From: G963667145 sp963667145
GTDB lineage: Bacteria; Cloacimonadota; Cloacimonadia; G963667145
Reading direction: 5' to 3'
Assembly: GCA_963667145.1 (NCBI GenBank)
Contig: OY762943.1
Span: 1,426,001 to 1,490,000, forward strand
DNA length: 64,000 nucleotides
The notes beneath the pieces were generated by a model, which saw only the letters and a list, made by a program, of their open reading frames with translations, was not told the DNA's origin and made no database searches. Shown piece by piece: positions 9,541 to 18,480 of the stretch. How positions within the stretch are numbered: position 1 is the first letter of the stretch; the number at the start of each line of letters is the position of its first letter. Made by a program: the position numbers and the translations under genes.

Positions 9541-9927
9541 ATGCAATATTTTGATGCAGTCGGAAGACGCAAGACAGCTATTGGTAAGGTGAGAATTTCT
9601 CTGGGTACCGGCAAAAGAATGGTCAACGACCAAACTATGAAAGATTATTTTGAGAGAGACATTTTGTTACAAAAGATAGAGCAACCGTTGCAGTTGGTGG
9701 AGCTTGCCGAAAAGTTCGACATAAAAGCTACTGTGAAAGGTGGCGGAAAGTCCGCTCAAGCTGATGCTCTGAAATTGGCAGTAGCCAAAGCTCTTTTGGA
9801 ATATGATGACGCTTTGCGTGGTTCTCTCAAAAAAGATGGCTTGTTGACTAGAGATTCCCGTATTGTAGAGAGAAAAATTGTTGGTAGACCGAAAGCTCGC
9901 AAAAAACCGCAATTTTCTAAGAGATAA
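9541..9927 (+). CDS. rpsI: 30S ribosomal protein S9
   Basis: Full-length S9 (128 residues) of the small subunit. The N-terminus FDAVGRRKTAIGKVRI and the basic C-terminal tail GRPKARKKPQFSKR, which reaches the P-site tRNA anticodon region, are both present. It is cotranscribed with rplM (9-base gap, GGAG before the ATG). A 132-base gap separates it from rpsB. Confidence 0.97.
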   Translation: MQYFDAVGRRKTAIGKVRISLGTGKRMVNDQTMKDYFERDILLQKIEQPLQLVELAEKFDIKATVKGGGKSAQADALKLAVAKALLEYDDALRGSLKKDGLLTRDSRIVERKIVGRPKARKKPQFSKR

Positions 9928-10059
9928 TATATTAAAAATATCTGTTTCGCTATTGGCAATGCACATCTTGAGCGGTGCTTTGAAGAAGGCTATTCAAAGT
10001 CAGCAGGATGTCGCCTGAAATGAAATGGAATGATAACCGCAAAATAAGGAGACAATGAT
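9928..10059 (+). promoter_or_regulatory. structured leader before rpsB (candidate autoregulatory RNA)
   Basis: The gap between rpsI and rpsB contains two overlapping inverted repeats: GCAC at 9961-9964 with GTGC at 9975-9978, and a 7-bp perfect stem CTTTGAA (9978-9984) / TTCAAAG (9993-9999) with loop GAAGGCTA. The two stems share base 9978, so they could be alternative structures. No T-run follows, so it is not an ordinary terminator. Ribosomal-protein leaders that bind their own product are known before rpsB in other bacteria; assignment of that role here is inference. Confidence 0.4.
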
Positions 10060-10902
10060 ATGTCAGTTGTATCTATGAAACAATTATTGGAGGCTGGAGT
10101 ACACTTTGGTCACCAAACTCATAAGTGGAACCCTAAGATGAAAAAATACATTTTCATCAAAAGAAACGGGATTCACATTCTTGACCTCGGTCAAACAGTT
10201 AGCAAAATCGAAGAAGCTTACGAATTTGTAAAAGGCGTTGCTCAGAGAGGCGAGCCTGTTTTATTCGTGGGAACTAAAAAGCAAGCTAAAGATTCTGTGA
10301 AAGAGGCTGCCGACAAGTGCGGAGCTTTCTTCGTAAATTCCAGATGGCTTGGTGGTATGCTCACCAATATGAACACCATCAGAAAGAGCATCAGAGAGTT
10401 GGACAAATTCGACTCGATGATGGAAGATGGCTCTATCAATAACTACACCAAGTTTGAAGTTGGCAAGATGCAAAAGAAATACGACAAGAAGCTCAAGTCT
10501 TTGGGTGGAGTTCGCAAGATGGATCGTTTGCCGGGCGTAGTGGTGATTTCCGACACAAACAACGACGACATCGCTATCAAAGAGGCTTTGAAGAAGAACA
10601 TTCCTATCGTGGCGTTGGTGGATACAAATTCCGACCCTGACATGATAGATTATCCTATCCCTTCCAACGACGACGCTATCAGAGCGGTGAGCTTGATTTT
10701 TGATACTTTGGCTAATGCTGTATTGGAAGGTGCGAAGATTTTGACAGAAGGTGTGGGTATAGAAGGCAAGGACGAAGTTCAAGATTCTCAAGATGAGGCT
10801 GAGGAAGTAGCTAAATCCGAAGAGAACGAAGAAGTTCAAAGCGAAGAACCTGTTAATGAAGAAAATGAAGTGGAAGCTAAGGAAAACGTTTCTGCTGAAT
10901 AG
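10060..10902 (+). CDS. rpsB: 30S ribosomal protein S2
   Basis: S2 with the conserved start MKQLLEAGVHFGHQTHKWNPKM and the segments NSRWLGGMLTN and LPGVVVISDTNNDDIAI. At 280 residues it is longer than the usual 230-260 because of an acidic, Glu/Asn-rich C-terminal tail of about 50 residues after the core. Such tails occur in several phyla and are probably disordered. It begins the standard rpsB-tsf-pyrH-frr translation operon. Confidence 0.97.
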   Translation: MSVVSMKQLLEAGVHFGHQTHKWNPKMKKYIFIKRNGIHILDLGQTVSKIEEAYEFVKGVAQRGEPVLFVGTKKQAKDSVKEAADKCGAFFVNSRWLGGMLTNMNTIRKSIRELDKFDSMMEDGSINNYTKFEVGKMQKKYDKKLKSLGGVRKMDRLPGVVVISDTNNDDIAIKEALKKNIPIVALVDTNSDPDMIDYPIPSNDDAIRAVSLIFDTLANAVLEGAKILTEGVGIEGKDEVQDSQDEAEEVAKSEENEEVQSEEPVNEENEVEAKENVSAE

Positions 10903-10919
10903 TTTTTAGGAGTTATATA

Positions 10920-11513
10920 ATGGCTATTAGTGCTAAAGAGGTGATGGACCTCAGAAAGAGAACTGGTGTGGGGATGATGGACTGCAAGAAGGCTTTGGCT
11001 CAGTGCAACGGCGACATGGATGCAGCGATCAAATATTTGCGTGAGAAAGGTATTGCGAAAGCTGAGAGCAAGGCGGAAAGAGATACCAACGAAGGTCTTG
11101 TTTATTCTTACATTCACTCCAACAATAAACTTGGTGTGCTTTTGGAAATGAGTTGCGAGACCGACTTCGTGGCTAAGACGGACGATTTTGTGAATTTGTG
11201 CAAAGATATTTGTATGCACATTGCAGCTTCCAATCCTTTGGCAGTTAGCTCTGAGGATTTAGACCAAGATTTGCTTGCCAAAGAAAGAGAGATTTACACT
11301 CAAAAAGCTCTCAACGAAGGCAAGCCTGAGAAAATAGTTGAGAAGATTGTTGACGGACAAATTTCCAAATATATCAAGCAAAACACTTTGTTGGAGCAAG
11401 ATTTTGTGAAAGACCCTGACAAGAAAGTTTCTGATTTGATTACGGAAGTGATTGCCAAACTTGGCGAGAACATCAAAATCAGTAGATTTGTCAGATTTGC
11501 TTTGGGAGAATAA
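10920..11513 (+). CDS. tsf: elongation factor Ts (compact form)
   Basis: Nucleotide-exchange factor for EF-Tu. The N-terminal UBA-like segment VMDLRKRTGVGMMDCKKAL and the core signature ETDFVAKTDDF are present. At 197 residues it is the short type, lacking much of the second dimerisation subdomain seen in the approximately 280-residue E. coli protein. Short Tsf is known in Thermus and other lineages. It lies 17 bases downstream of rpsB with AGGAG before the ATG. Confidence 0.96.
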   Translation: MAISAKEVMDLRKRTGVGMMDCKKALAQCNGDMDAAIKYLREKGIAKAESKAERDTNEGLVYSYIHSNNKLGVLLEMSCETDFVAKTDDFVNLCKDICMHIAASNPLAVSSEDLDQDLLAKEREIYTQKALNEGKPEKIVEKIVDGQISKYIKQNTLLEQDFVKDPDKKVSDLITEVIAKLGENIKISRFVRFALGE

Positions 11514-11543
11514 TAGTTCTATTTTGACGATAGGAGAATTTTA

Positions 11544-12245
11544 ATGCGAGTTCTACTCAAGCTTAGTGGAGAGTTTCTGGCAGGGAATGCCGGAAAAGGT
11601 TTCGACGAAGAAGTCTTAAATCGGATTTCTGACGAAATTATAGAAATTCACGAGGCAGGAGTAGAACTCGCTGTCGTTATAGGCGGAGGAAACCTCTTCC
11701 GTGGAATAGGTTCGGGGAATGTGGGCATCGATCAGCCGACAGGCGATAACATCGGAATGCTTGCCACTATCCAAAATGCCCTGATGCTTGGTGGTGTGAT
11801 AAGAAACAAGGGCTATGCTAAGGTGAAGGTTTTTTCTATAATTCAGATGCCTTATGTGTGCGAATCTTATTCTCCGCTTTCTGCTGAAACCTCTCTTGCT
11901 GATGGGAATATTTGTTTTTTTGCAGGTGGAGTAGGCAATCCTTATTTTACCACGGACACAGCGGGAGTATTGCGAGCTATCGAGACGAAGTGCGATTTCC
12001 TGATAAAAGGCACGAACGTTGCAGGGGTGTATGACAAAGACCCGAATAAATTTGCCGATGCCAAACTTTATGCAGAATTGAGGTACGAAGAGGCTTTGCA
12101 GAAGAATTTGCGGATAATGGACGCCACGGCTTTTGCTCTCGCCAAAGAGCACAACAAGAAGATTGTGGTTTTTGACGTCAGCAAAAAGGGAAACCTCAAA
12201 AAAGTGGTGCTGGAACAAAGCGTTGGCACTATTGTTACAGATTAA
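11544..12245 (+). CDS. pyrH: uridylate kinase (UMP kinase)
   Basis: Hexameric cytosolic kinase converting UMP to UDP with ATP, 233 residues, amino-acid-kinase fold. Motifs seen are LLKLSGE at the N-terminus, GGGNLFRG, GDNIGMLATIQNALML and the nucleotide-binding TNVAGVYDKDP. The start directly at MRVLLKLSGE makes it slightly shorter at the N-terminus than many homologues. It occupies its usual position between tsf and frr. Confidence 0.96.
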   Translation: MRVLLKLSGEFLAGNAGKGFDEEVLNRISDEIIEIHEAGVELAVVIGGGNLFRGIGSGNVGIDQPTGDNIGMLATIQNALMLGGVIRNKGYAKVKVFSIIQMPYVCESYSPLSAETSLADGNICFFAGGVGNPYFTTDTAGVLRAIETKCDFLIKGTNVAGVYDKDPNKFADAKLYAELRYEEALQKNLRIMDATAFALAKEHNKKIVVFDVSKKGNLKKVVLEQSVGTIVTD

Positions 12246-12255
12246 GGAGTGAAAG

Positions 12256-12813
12256 ATGATGAAAGAGACTTTGGACAATGCCTCCAAAAAGATGAACGAT
12301 ACTTTTAATAATTTGTTGGACGATTATAGCAGAATAGTTGCAGGCAAGGCGAATGCTGGCGTGCTGGATAAAGTGATGGTCGATTATTACGGGCAGCCTA
12401 CACCACTTAAGCAAATGTGCAAGATTTCCGTGCCTGAAGCCAGGATGATAGTGTTGCAACCTTGGGACAAATCGACTCTCAAGGAGATAGAAAAAGCGAT
12501 TTTGTCGTCCAACCTCGGCATAACTCCCGAAAACGACGGAGTAGTTGTCAGATTGCCTTTTCCTCCTCTTACGCAAGAGAAGAGAATGGAGATAGTTAAG
12601 GACGTGAAGAAGAAGGGTGAGAATTGTAAAATAGCTCTTCGCAATATCAGACGCGAGGCTAACGATACAGCCAAGAAGCTGGAGAAATCTAGTGATATTT
12701 CTGAGGACGATTGCAAATCTTTGCTTGCTGATGTGCAAACTTTGACTGACGATTGGGTGAAGAAAGTCGATGTTGCTGTCAAAAATAAAGAAAAAGATAT
12801 TTTGACGGTCTAA
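12256..12813 (+). CDS. frr: ribosome recycling factor
   Basis: Protein of 185 residues that splits post-termination ribosomes together with EF-G. Recognisable parts are AGKANAGVLDKVMVDYYG, VRLPFPPLTQEKRMEIVK and the NIRREAND segment of the three-helix bundle. AAGGAG precedes the ATG by 6 bases. Usual neighbour of pyrH. Confidence 0.96.
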   Translation: MMKETLDNASKKMNDTFNNLLDDYSRIVAGKANAGVLDKVMVDYYGQPTPLKQMCKISVPEARMIVLQPWDKSTLKEIEKAILSSNLGITPENDGVVVRLPFPPLTQEKRMEIVKDVKKKGENCKIALRNIRREANDTAKKLEKSSDISEDDCKSLLADVQTLTDDWVKKVDVAVKNKEKDILTV

Positions 12814-12826
12814 TTTATTTCAATTT

Positions 12827-13462
12827 ATGTTTATAACTTTTGAAGGAGTAGAAGCTTGTGGTAAAAGTACTCAGGCTTCTCTTTTACATAAGTATTTCCA
12901 AGAAAAACAAATCAAGAGCTTTTTGACCAGAGAACCTGGTGGATTTGACTTCGGTGAAAAAATCAGAAACATTTTGCTTCATGATAGGGATATTGAGCTA
13001 AGCCATAAGAGTGCTTTGCTCTTGTTCAGTGCGGTGCGGAGCGAACATTGTGCCAAATATATCTTGCCCAAATTACAAGAAGATTATCAGGTGATTTGTG
13101 ATCGCTTCACGGATTCGTCTATGGTGTACCAGAGTTTTGCGGGAGATTTGGCAAGAGATAGCGTACTTTGGCTAAACTCCTTTAGCACTGGCTGTTTGAT
13201 TCCCGATGTCACGTTTTACTTGAGGATCGATTTTGCGGAATCCCAAAAAAGGTTGCAAGGTCAGGAAAAGGATAAAATTGAGCAGGAGAGTTCGGAATAT
13301 CATCGCAAGTTGATAGACGGATTTGATAGATTGGCTGAGATTGAGCCGAAGCGTTTTGTGGTGTTGAATGGGACTTTGCCCATCGAAGAAATTCACCAAA
13401 ATATTTTAAGGGTTTTAAAAAATAAAGAAGAAATTTCCTTAAAATTTGAGGAGGGAAATTGA
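12827..13462 (+). CDS. tmk: thymidylate kinase
   Basis: dTMP kinase of 211 residues. The P-loop FEGVEACGKSTQ is at residues 4-15, the TREPGG motif near 37-42 and the DRF motif in VICDRFTDSSMVYQ near 90. No separate lid with many arginines is obvious, but length and motifs fit. Its last codons overlap the TTG start of the next gene by four bases, so it is cotranscribed with the protease. Confidence 0.95.
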   Translation: MFITFEGVEACGKSTQASLLHKYFQEKQIKSFLTREPGGFDFGEKIRNILLHDRDIELSHKSALLLFSAVRSEHCAKYILPKLQEDYQVICDRFTDSSMVYQSFAGDLARDSVLWLNSFSTGCLIPDVTFYLRIDFAESQKRLQGQEKDKIEQESSEYHRKLIDGFDRLAEIEPKRFVVLNGTLPIEEIHQNILRVLKNKEEISLKFEEGN

Positions 13463-15036
13463 AAAAAATACTGATTTTAATTTTGTTGGTGGTTACTCCA
13501 CTATTTATTTTTGCCACAGAGGAAGAGAATTTCAGAGATATTCAGTCTTTGATGCAGGTGATTAAGCTCATCAGGCAAGATTATGATGGAGATATTTCTA
13601 CCAAAGAGCTTGTGAATAGTGCGATTAAGGGGATGATAGAGAAACTTGATCCGCATACCGCTTTTTATACAGCCAAGGAGTTCAAAAGTTTCTTTGAGCA
13701 AACCAGTGGGCATTTTGGGGGATTGGGAATTGTCATTTCCACGATGGGCAAATATGTGACGGTGGTTGAGCCGATAGACGATTCTCCCGCTGCCAAAGCT
13801 GGTATGATGTCGGGGGACAAGATAGTGGAAGTGGATGGTGCGGATGTCGTTGGCATGGACATCAACGAGCTGATAAAACTGCTCAAGGGCAAGCCGGGGA
13901 CTAAGGTTGAGGTTACTGTGTTGAGATTTGACAGTAAAAAGAAGTTTAAATTGGAAAGAGCTATCATTAACGTCTCCAGTGTACCAAACAAGATTTTATT
14001 ATCTAACGATGTTGGGTATATCAAATTACGGCAATTCAACGGCAACACGACAACCGATTTCATCTCGGCTCTCAATGGGCTGAAAGAGCAAGGTGCAACG
14101 AAATATATTATCGACCTCAGAAGCAACCCTGGTGGTCTTTTGCAGGAGGCTCTGACGATTTTGGACGAGTTTGTGGACAAGAATATGCTTCTTCTCACCA
14201 CTAAGGGGAAGAATGGTGGTTTTACCAAAAATTATTATTCTAACTACCCTGCTTCCATTAGCGATGTCCCGATAGTTGTTTTGGTCAATGGTGGTTCTGC
14301 CAGTGCTTCGGAGATTTTTGCTGGAGTTTTGCAAGACTATGACAAGGCTCTCATCGTTGGTACGCAGTCGTATGGAAAGGGTTCTGTTCAGCAGACTTAC
14401 ACGTTGCCAAATTCCGAGGGAATTAAGATGACGATTGCCAAATATTATGTTCCGTCTGGACGTTGCGTGCACAACACTTTCAACGATTCCATCATCAAAA
14501 ACTACAAGGACAGCATTAGCAAGGAGTTCGTGGACGCTAAAATGAAGGAGTACAAGAAGCACAACAAAGATATAATTTTTAAAACTCTTGGTGGACGCAA
14601 GGTTTACGGTGGTGGCGGTATCACTCCCGACATTGAGGTGGAGCAAGATACTCTGAGTCAGTTGGAAAAGGACTTCATCATCAATAACTCTTACTTTGAG
14701 TTTTCCGTTAAGTATTTCAACGAGAATTCCGATAAGATTGACGAAGATTTTACGGCGGATTCCAGAACTATGGTCGATTTCCTGAAGTACGTGAAAAAAA
14801 CTCAGAAGATTGATTTTGATAAATCTGGAGTGGACGCTATTTACGACAAGATAAGAGTGAATTTGGAGTCGAATATCTTACGAAGAAAGTTCTCGGCAAA
14901 TGTATCTCAAAAGAGGATTTTTGAAATTGATAAAGATGTAGAAGTTGCGTTGGAATTGCTGAAAGACGCCGAGACTACAAATATGATGTTTGAGAAAGCC
15001 GAAGAATATTTGAAAACTCACAAGAAAGAGAAATGA
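13459..15036 (+). CDS. C-terminal processing peptidase (S41 family, Ctp/Prc)
   Basis: Exported serine protease of 525 residues. A signal peptide (about 1-19) leads a PDZ domain (GGLGIVIS to about residue 165) and the S41 catalytic domain. NGGSASASE at 277-285 carries the nucleophilic Ser and K307 in SYGKG is the general base. Ctp proteases trim or degrade periplasmic proteins recognised by their C-termini and often control murein hydrolases. The start is TTG at 13459 with GAGGAGGG just upstream, overlapping tmk. Residues beyond about 400 form a helical tail without known motifs. Confidence 0.93.
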   Translation: MKKILILILLVVTPLFIFATEEENFRDIQSLMQVIKLIRQDYDGDISTKELVNSAIKGMIEKLDPHTAFYTAKEFKSFFEQTSGHFGGLGIVISTMGKYVTVVEPIDDSPAAKAGMMSGDKIVEVDGADVVGMDINELIKLLKGKPGTKVEVTVLRFDSKKKFKLERAIINVSSVPNKILLSNDVGYIKLRQFNGNTTTDFISALNGLKEQGATKYIIDLRSNPGGLLQEALTILDEFVDKNMLLLTTKGKNGGFTKNYYSNYPASISDVPIVVLVNGGSASASEIFAGVLQDYDKALIVGTQSYGKGSVQQTYTLPNSEGIKMTIAKYYVPSGRCVHNTFNDSIIKNYKDSISKEFVDAKMKEYKKHNKDIIFKTLGGRKVYGGGGITPDIEVEQDTLSQLEKDFIINNSYFEFSVKYFNENSDKIDEDFTADSRTMVDFLKYVKKTQKIDFDKSGVDAIYDKIRVNLESNILRRKFSANVSQKRIFEIDKDVEVALELLKDAETTNMMFEKAEEYLKTHKKEK

Positions 15037-15944
15037 CCTCACTGGAGAATGCAGTAAACTCTGTTTTGGCGAAGGTTCAAAAGATTTCTGATATAGAATG
15101 TGTTCAAAAAAAAGCTATCCCGTACGGGGTAGCTTTATATTTTGCAAAAGGAACCGACAAAAATAATCTCAACATCTATTTTTCTCAGAAGAAAGGGGTT
15201 TCTTTCGTTTTGGGTGGACAGAAAAGTAGCGAATTGTCTGCGATTTTGCAAAAAATTTGTGGATTGAGTGTTGAGACTTCTGTAGCTACACACAAGTGGT
15301 CTAAGTGGCTTGGCACAGACGAATCGGGGAAAGGGGATTTCTTTGGTCCTTTGGTGATAGCCGGATTTGTGGTGGAAAAGGCTATGCTGTCGCACCTGCG
15401 AGAGATTGGTGTGGACGATTGCAAGAAACTTGAAGACGCTAAAATTTTGCAGATAGCCAAGATTTTGCACGAGGAGTATCCCGCCAATTGCAAGGTTTTC
15501 GGGCTTGCTCCTAAGAATTACAACAAAATCTATCAGCAGTTTCGTCAGAAGGGGCAAAAGCTCAACCAAATGATGATTTGGCTGCACACCAAGGCTGTTT
15601 TGGATTTGCGAGGTCAGATAGATTTTGAAGGCGTGGTCATCGATAAGTTCGCTTCTAATAAGGCTTTGGATACTTATGCACCTGCTGAATTCAAAGAAAT
15701 TCCGTGTATCTTCAGGGAGAAGGCTGAGGACGACCCAGCGGTTGCGACTGCTTCTATTTTGGCGAGAGCCGAGTTTTTGCGACAAATGGATTTTCTGTCT
15801 TCCAAATGCGGTTTCACGTTGCACAAGGGAGCTTCGGCATTGGTGAAGAAAGATGCCAAGAAGTTCATTTCCAAGTTCTCTGTCGAGAAGTTGTCCTACA
15901 TTTGCAAAACTCATTTCAAGACTTACAACGAAATTTTAAGTTAA
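15033..15944 (+). CDS. rnhC: ribonuclease HIII
   Basis: Removes RNA from RNA-DNA hybrids. The 303-residue protein has an N-terminal TBP-like substrate-binding domain of about 85 residues followed by the RNase HII/HIII core with GTDESGKGDFFGPLV (DESGKGD is the HIII signature; Asp and Glu ligate metal) and downstream acidic residues in EDDPAVATASILAR. Its ATG overlaps the protease stop (ATGA). Confidence 0.93.
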   Translation: MTSLENAVNSVLAKVQKISDIECVQKKAIPYGVALYFAKGTDKNNLNIYFSQKKGVSFVLGGQKSSELSAILQKICGLSVETSVATHKWSKWLGTDESGKGDFFGPLVIAGFVVEKAMLSHLREIGVDDCKKLEDAKILQIAKILHEEYPANCKVFGLAPKNYNKIYQQFRQKGQKLNQMMIWLHTKAVLDLRGQIDFEGVVIDKFASNKALDTYAPAEFKEIPCIFREKAEDDPAVATASILARAEFLRQMDFLSSKCGFTLHKGASALVKKDAKKFISKFSVEKLSYICKTHFKTYNEILS

Positions 15945-15966
15945 TTTTTTCACAACAAGTGTCATT

Positions 15967-16836
15967 ATGTTAAATAAATATTTTTCACAAGGTTTGCTCT
16001 TCTTCACGGCTCTCATTTGGGGGAGTGCTTTTGTTGCTCAGAAGATAGGTGCTGAGAGTTTGCCGCCTTTTGCTTTTAACGGCATTCGCTTTATCATGGG
16101 AGTGCTTTTTCTTGGAACGGTTTATTATTTCTGGGGCAAGAAAGTGAATCTCTTCGGGAAATTGAATATAGTTTACGGCATGACAGGCGGATTTTTCTTG
16201 TTATGCGGTGCTACTTTGCAACAGATTGGCATCCGATATACCACCACAGGCAAGACGGGATTTATCACTGGGTTATACGTTGTGCTGGTGCCGATGATTG
16301 GGATTTTCACGGGGCAGAGAGCGAGGAAGGAAGTTTGGCTTGGTTGCTCCTTAGCATTTTTTGGGCTGTATTTTTTGAGTATGACAAGCTATGACGGAGA
16401 TATAAATTTCGGAGATTTTTTGGTCTTTTGCAGTTCCATCTTCTTTGCTTTCCATGTGACGAGTGTGGATATTTTTTTGCGTAGAGTGGAACCTTTGGAG
16501 TTTTGCTTGGTGCAGTATTCTTTTTGTGCGATTTTCAGTTTGGTGCTGTCGTTGTTTTTGGAGAGCTTCACTATCAAAGCTGTTGGCGAATGCATTTTCC
16601 CATTGCTCTACGGAGGTATAATGTCCGTGGGAATCGCCTACACATTGCAGATAGTGGGACAGAAGAATGTTGGTCCTTCATCCGCTGCAATTATCCTCAG
16701 CTTTGAGACTATGTTTGCCGCTTTAGGAGGATTTTTGATTTTGGGCGAGATCATAACTTATAGAGAATTCATCGGTTGCGTTTTTATGTTGACAGGAATT
16801 ATTGTTGCTCAGATTAGGTTCAGTTGTAAGAGATAA
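15967..16836 (+). CDS. EamA/DMT-family transporter
   Basis: Inner-membrane protein of 289 residues with about ten hydrophobic segments arranged as two EamA repeats (LIWGSAFVAQKIGAESLPPFAFNGIRF in the first; an analogous PSSAAIILSFETMFAALGGFLILGE in the second). The drug/metabolite transporter superfamily exports amino acids, metabolites or drugs; the substrate cannot be read from sequence. It ends the long rpsB-to-rnhC gene train. Confidence 0.85.
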   Translation: MLNKYFSQGLLFFTALIWGSAFVAQKIGAESLPPFAFNGIRFIMGVLFLGTVYYFWGKKVNLFGKLNIVYGMTGGFFLLCGATLQQIGIRYTTTGKTGFITGLYVVLVPMIGIFTGQRARKEVWLGCSLAFFGLYFLSMTSYDGDINFGDFLVFCSSIFFAFHVTSVDIFLRRVEPLEFCLVQYSFCAIFSLVLSLFLESFTIKAVGECIFPLLYGGIMSVGIAYTLQIVGQKNVGPSSAAIILSFETMFAALGGFLILGEIITYREFIGCVFMLTGIIVAQIRFSCKR

Positions 16837-16875
16837 TTTTATTTAAAATATTTATAAATTTAAGGAGATTTCAAA

Positions 16876-18354
16876 ATGGCTAAAACTAAGAAAGAGGTTT
16901 ATCAAACCGCCGTTGAGCAGTGTCGCAAAAGAAATGTGATATTGCCGACTTTGTCACAACAAATCAATCCTGAAACAGTTCCGCAAAGCATTAAGGATAA
17001 GTTGAAAGATTTGTCTATTTGGGATTTGAACCCTGCAAACTTGTTTCGTATTACTTGGAAGAATGAAGAGGTTGCCGATCCACAACACGAGGGTAAGGGA
17101 TTTGGAGATGTAAATTACGTTGAAATTCCCAAAGCTATTTCTGGTGTGGATGCTAGGATTTTTGTTTTAGTGGGTAAATATTTCCCGACTGGAGCTCACA
17201 AAGTTGGTGCTACTTACGGTCCACTTATTCAAGCAATGACCATGGGCGAGTTCGACCCAACTACTCAAAAGGCTATTTGGCCTTCCACAGGTAACTATTG
17301 CCGTGGTGGTGCTTACGATTCGTATCTTTTGGGATATAGCTCTATCGCTATCCTTCCCGAAGAGATGAGCCAAGAGAGATTTGATTGGCTTCGCAAGATT
17401 GGTGCTGAAGTTTTTGCTACACCTGGTTGCGAATCTAACGTGAAAGAGATTTACGACAAGGCGAAAGAGTTAGTTGCCGAGAGAGGCGAAGCTGTTTTGA
17501 ATTTCAACCAATTCGAGAATTTTGGTAACAGCATGTGGCACTACAACGTGACTGGTAGAGCGATGAAAGAGGTTTTTGATAAGAATGCCAAAGACGGTCA
17601 AAGATTGTCAGGCGTTTTTCTTACTCAAGGTTCTGCTGGTACACTTGCTTGTGCAGATTACCTCAAAAAATATCATTCACCGACTGTTAAATTGGCTGCT
17701 GGCGAGGCTTTGCAATGTCCGACTTTGTTGGAGAACGGTTTTGGTGGACACAAGATTGAGGGTATCGGCGACAAGCACGTTCCTTGGATTCACAACCTGA
17801 AGAGTACCGACATGGTTATCGGCATCGACGATGAAGCCAACATGGAGATTATGCGTCTGTTCAACGAGCCTGAAGGACAAAAACTTCTTGCTGCTAAGGG
17901 TGTGGACAAAAAGGTAATCGAGAAATTGCACCTTTTGGGAATTTCCAGCATCGCTAATATGATGGGTGCTATCAAGATGGCTAAGTACTATGAGATGAAT
18001 GAGAACGATTGCGTTTTCACAGTTGCCACGGACTCTATGGAGATGTATCAGTCTCGCCTAAAAGAGCAAGCTGAGATGAAAGGCAAGTTTGACAATGTGG
18101 CTGCTGCTGTTGCTTATCAGGCTTCTTTGATGGGACTTAACACCGAATATGCCATGGAGCTTACCTACGCTGACCAAAGAAGAATGCACAATCTCAAGTA
18201 TTTCACATGGGTAGAGCAACAAGGTAAAAGCGTGGAAGAAATCAACGATCAATGGTACGACGAGAATTATTGGGATGAGAGATTTGACTGCATGGAATTT
18301 TGGGATGAGAAGATTAAGCAATTCAATAAAGATGTAGGTCTTTTGGAAAATTAA
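16876..18354 (+). CDS. fold-type II PLP-dependent enzyme, cysteine/threonine synthase-like, substrate unknown
   Basis: A 492-residue enzyme of the tryptophan-synthase-beta superfamily. The PLP Lys is probably K109 in FPTGAHKVGATYG, and STGNYCRGGAYDS (about 137-149) occupies the position of the substrate-binding loop. Homologues of this length are common in anaerobes and are often labelled cysteine synthase, but the protein is much longer than CysK (about 310) and carries an extra C-terminal part of about 100 residues with many Trp and Tyr. Codon use is strong and AAGGAGAT precedes the start, so it is probably well expressed. A terminator follows at once, so it is likely monocistronic. Amino-acid degradation is plausible given its neighbours; the reaction is unknown to me. 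Confidence 0.8.
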   Translation: MAKTKKEVYQTAVEQCRKRNVILPTLSQQINPETVPQSIKDKLKDLSIWDLNPANLFRITWKNEEVADPQHEGKGFGDVNYVEIPKAISGVDARIFVLVGKYFPTGAHKVGATYGPLIQAMTMGEFDPTTQKAIWPSTGNYCRGGAYDSYLLGYSSIAILPEEMSQERFDWLRKIGAEVFATPGCESNVKEIYDKAKELVAERGEAVLNFNQFENFGNSMWHYNVTGRAMKEVFDKNAKDGQRLSGVFLTQGSAGTLACADYLKKYHSPTVKLAAGEALQCPTLLENGFGGHKIEGIGDKHVPWIHNLKSTDMVIGIDDEANMEIMRLFNEPEGQKLLAAKGVDKKVIEKLHLLGISSIANMMGAIKMAKYYEMNENDCVFTVATDSMEMYQSRLKEQAEMKGKFDNVAAAVAYQASLMGLNTEYAMELTYADQRRMHNLKYFTWVEQQGKSVEEINDQWYDENYWDERFDCMEFWDEKIKQFNKDVGLLEN

Positions 18355-18370
18355 TTTTGACTGAATATTT

Positions 18371-18402
18371 TAAAGTGACTCTTTATAGAGTCGCTTTTTT
18401 TC
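18371..18402 (+). terminator. rho-independent terminator after PLP enzyme
   Basis: A stem AGTGACTCT (18374-18382) pairs with AGAGTCGCT (18387-18395) around loop TTAT with one G-T pair, followed by a run of seven or more T. It ends the PLP-enzyme transcript. Confidence 0.85.
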
Positions 18403-18424
18403 TTTTAGTTGCTTCCATTTCACT

Positions 18425-18455
18425 TGATGATACTGCTAAAAGCAGATGTTATAAC
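18425..18455 (+). promoter_or_regulatory. candidate promoter with palindrome before acetate channel
   Basis: TTGATG at 18425-18430 and TATAAC at 18450-18455 are separated by 19 bases, with the perfect inverted repeat CTGCT AAA AGCAG (18433-18445) between them. The layout, a palindrome lying in the spacer, is what a small operator would look like, but the boxes are not perfect and no regulator is adjacent. Confidence 0.3.
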
Positions 18456-18480
18456 TATGAAAAATAAGGAGATAATATTT

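Noticed and set aside
15135..15914. Minus-strand open frame of 259 codons opposite rnhC
   Set aside because: Shadow of the RNase HIII gene; composition is that of a reversed coding strand and no motif is present.
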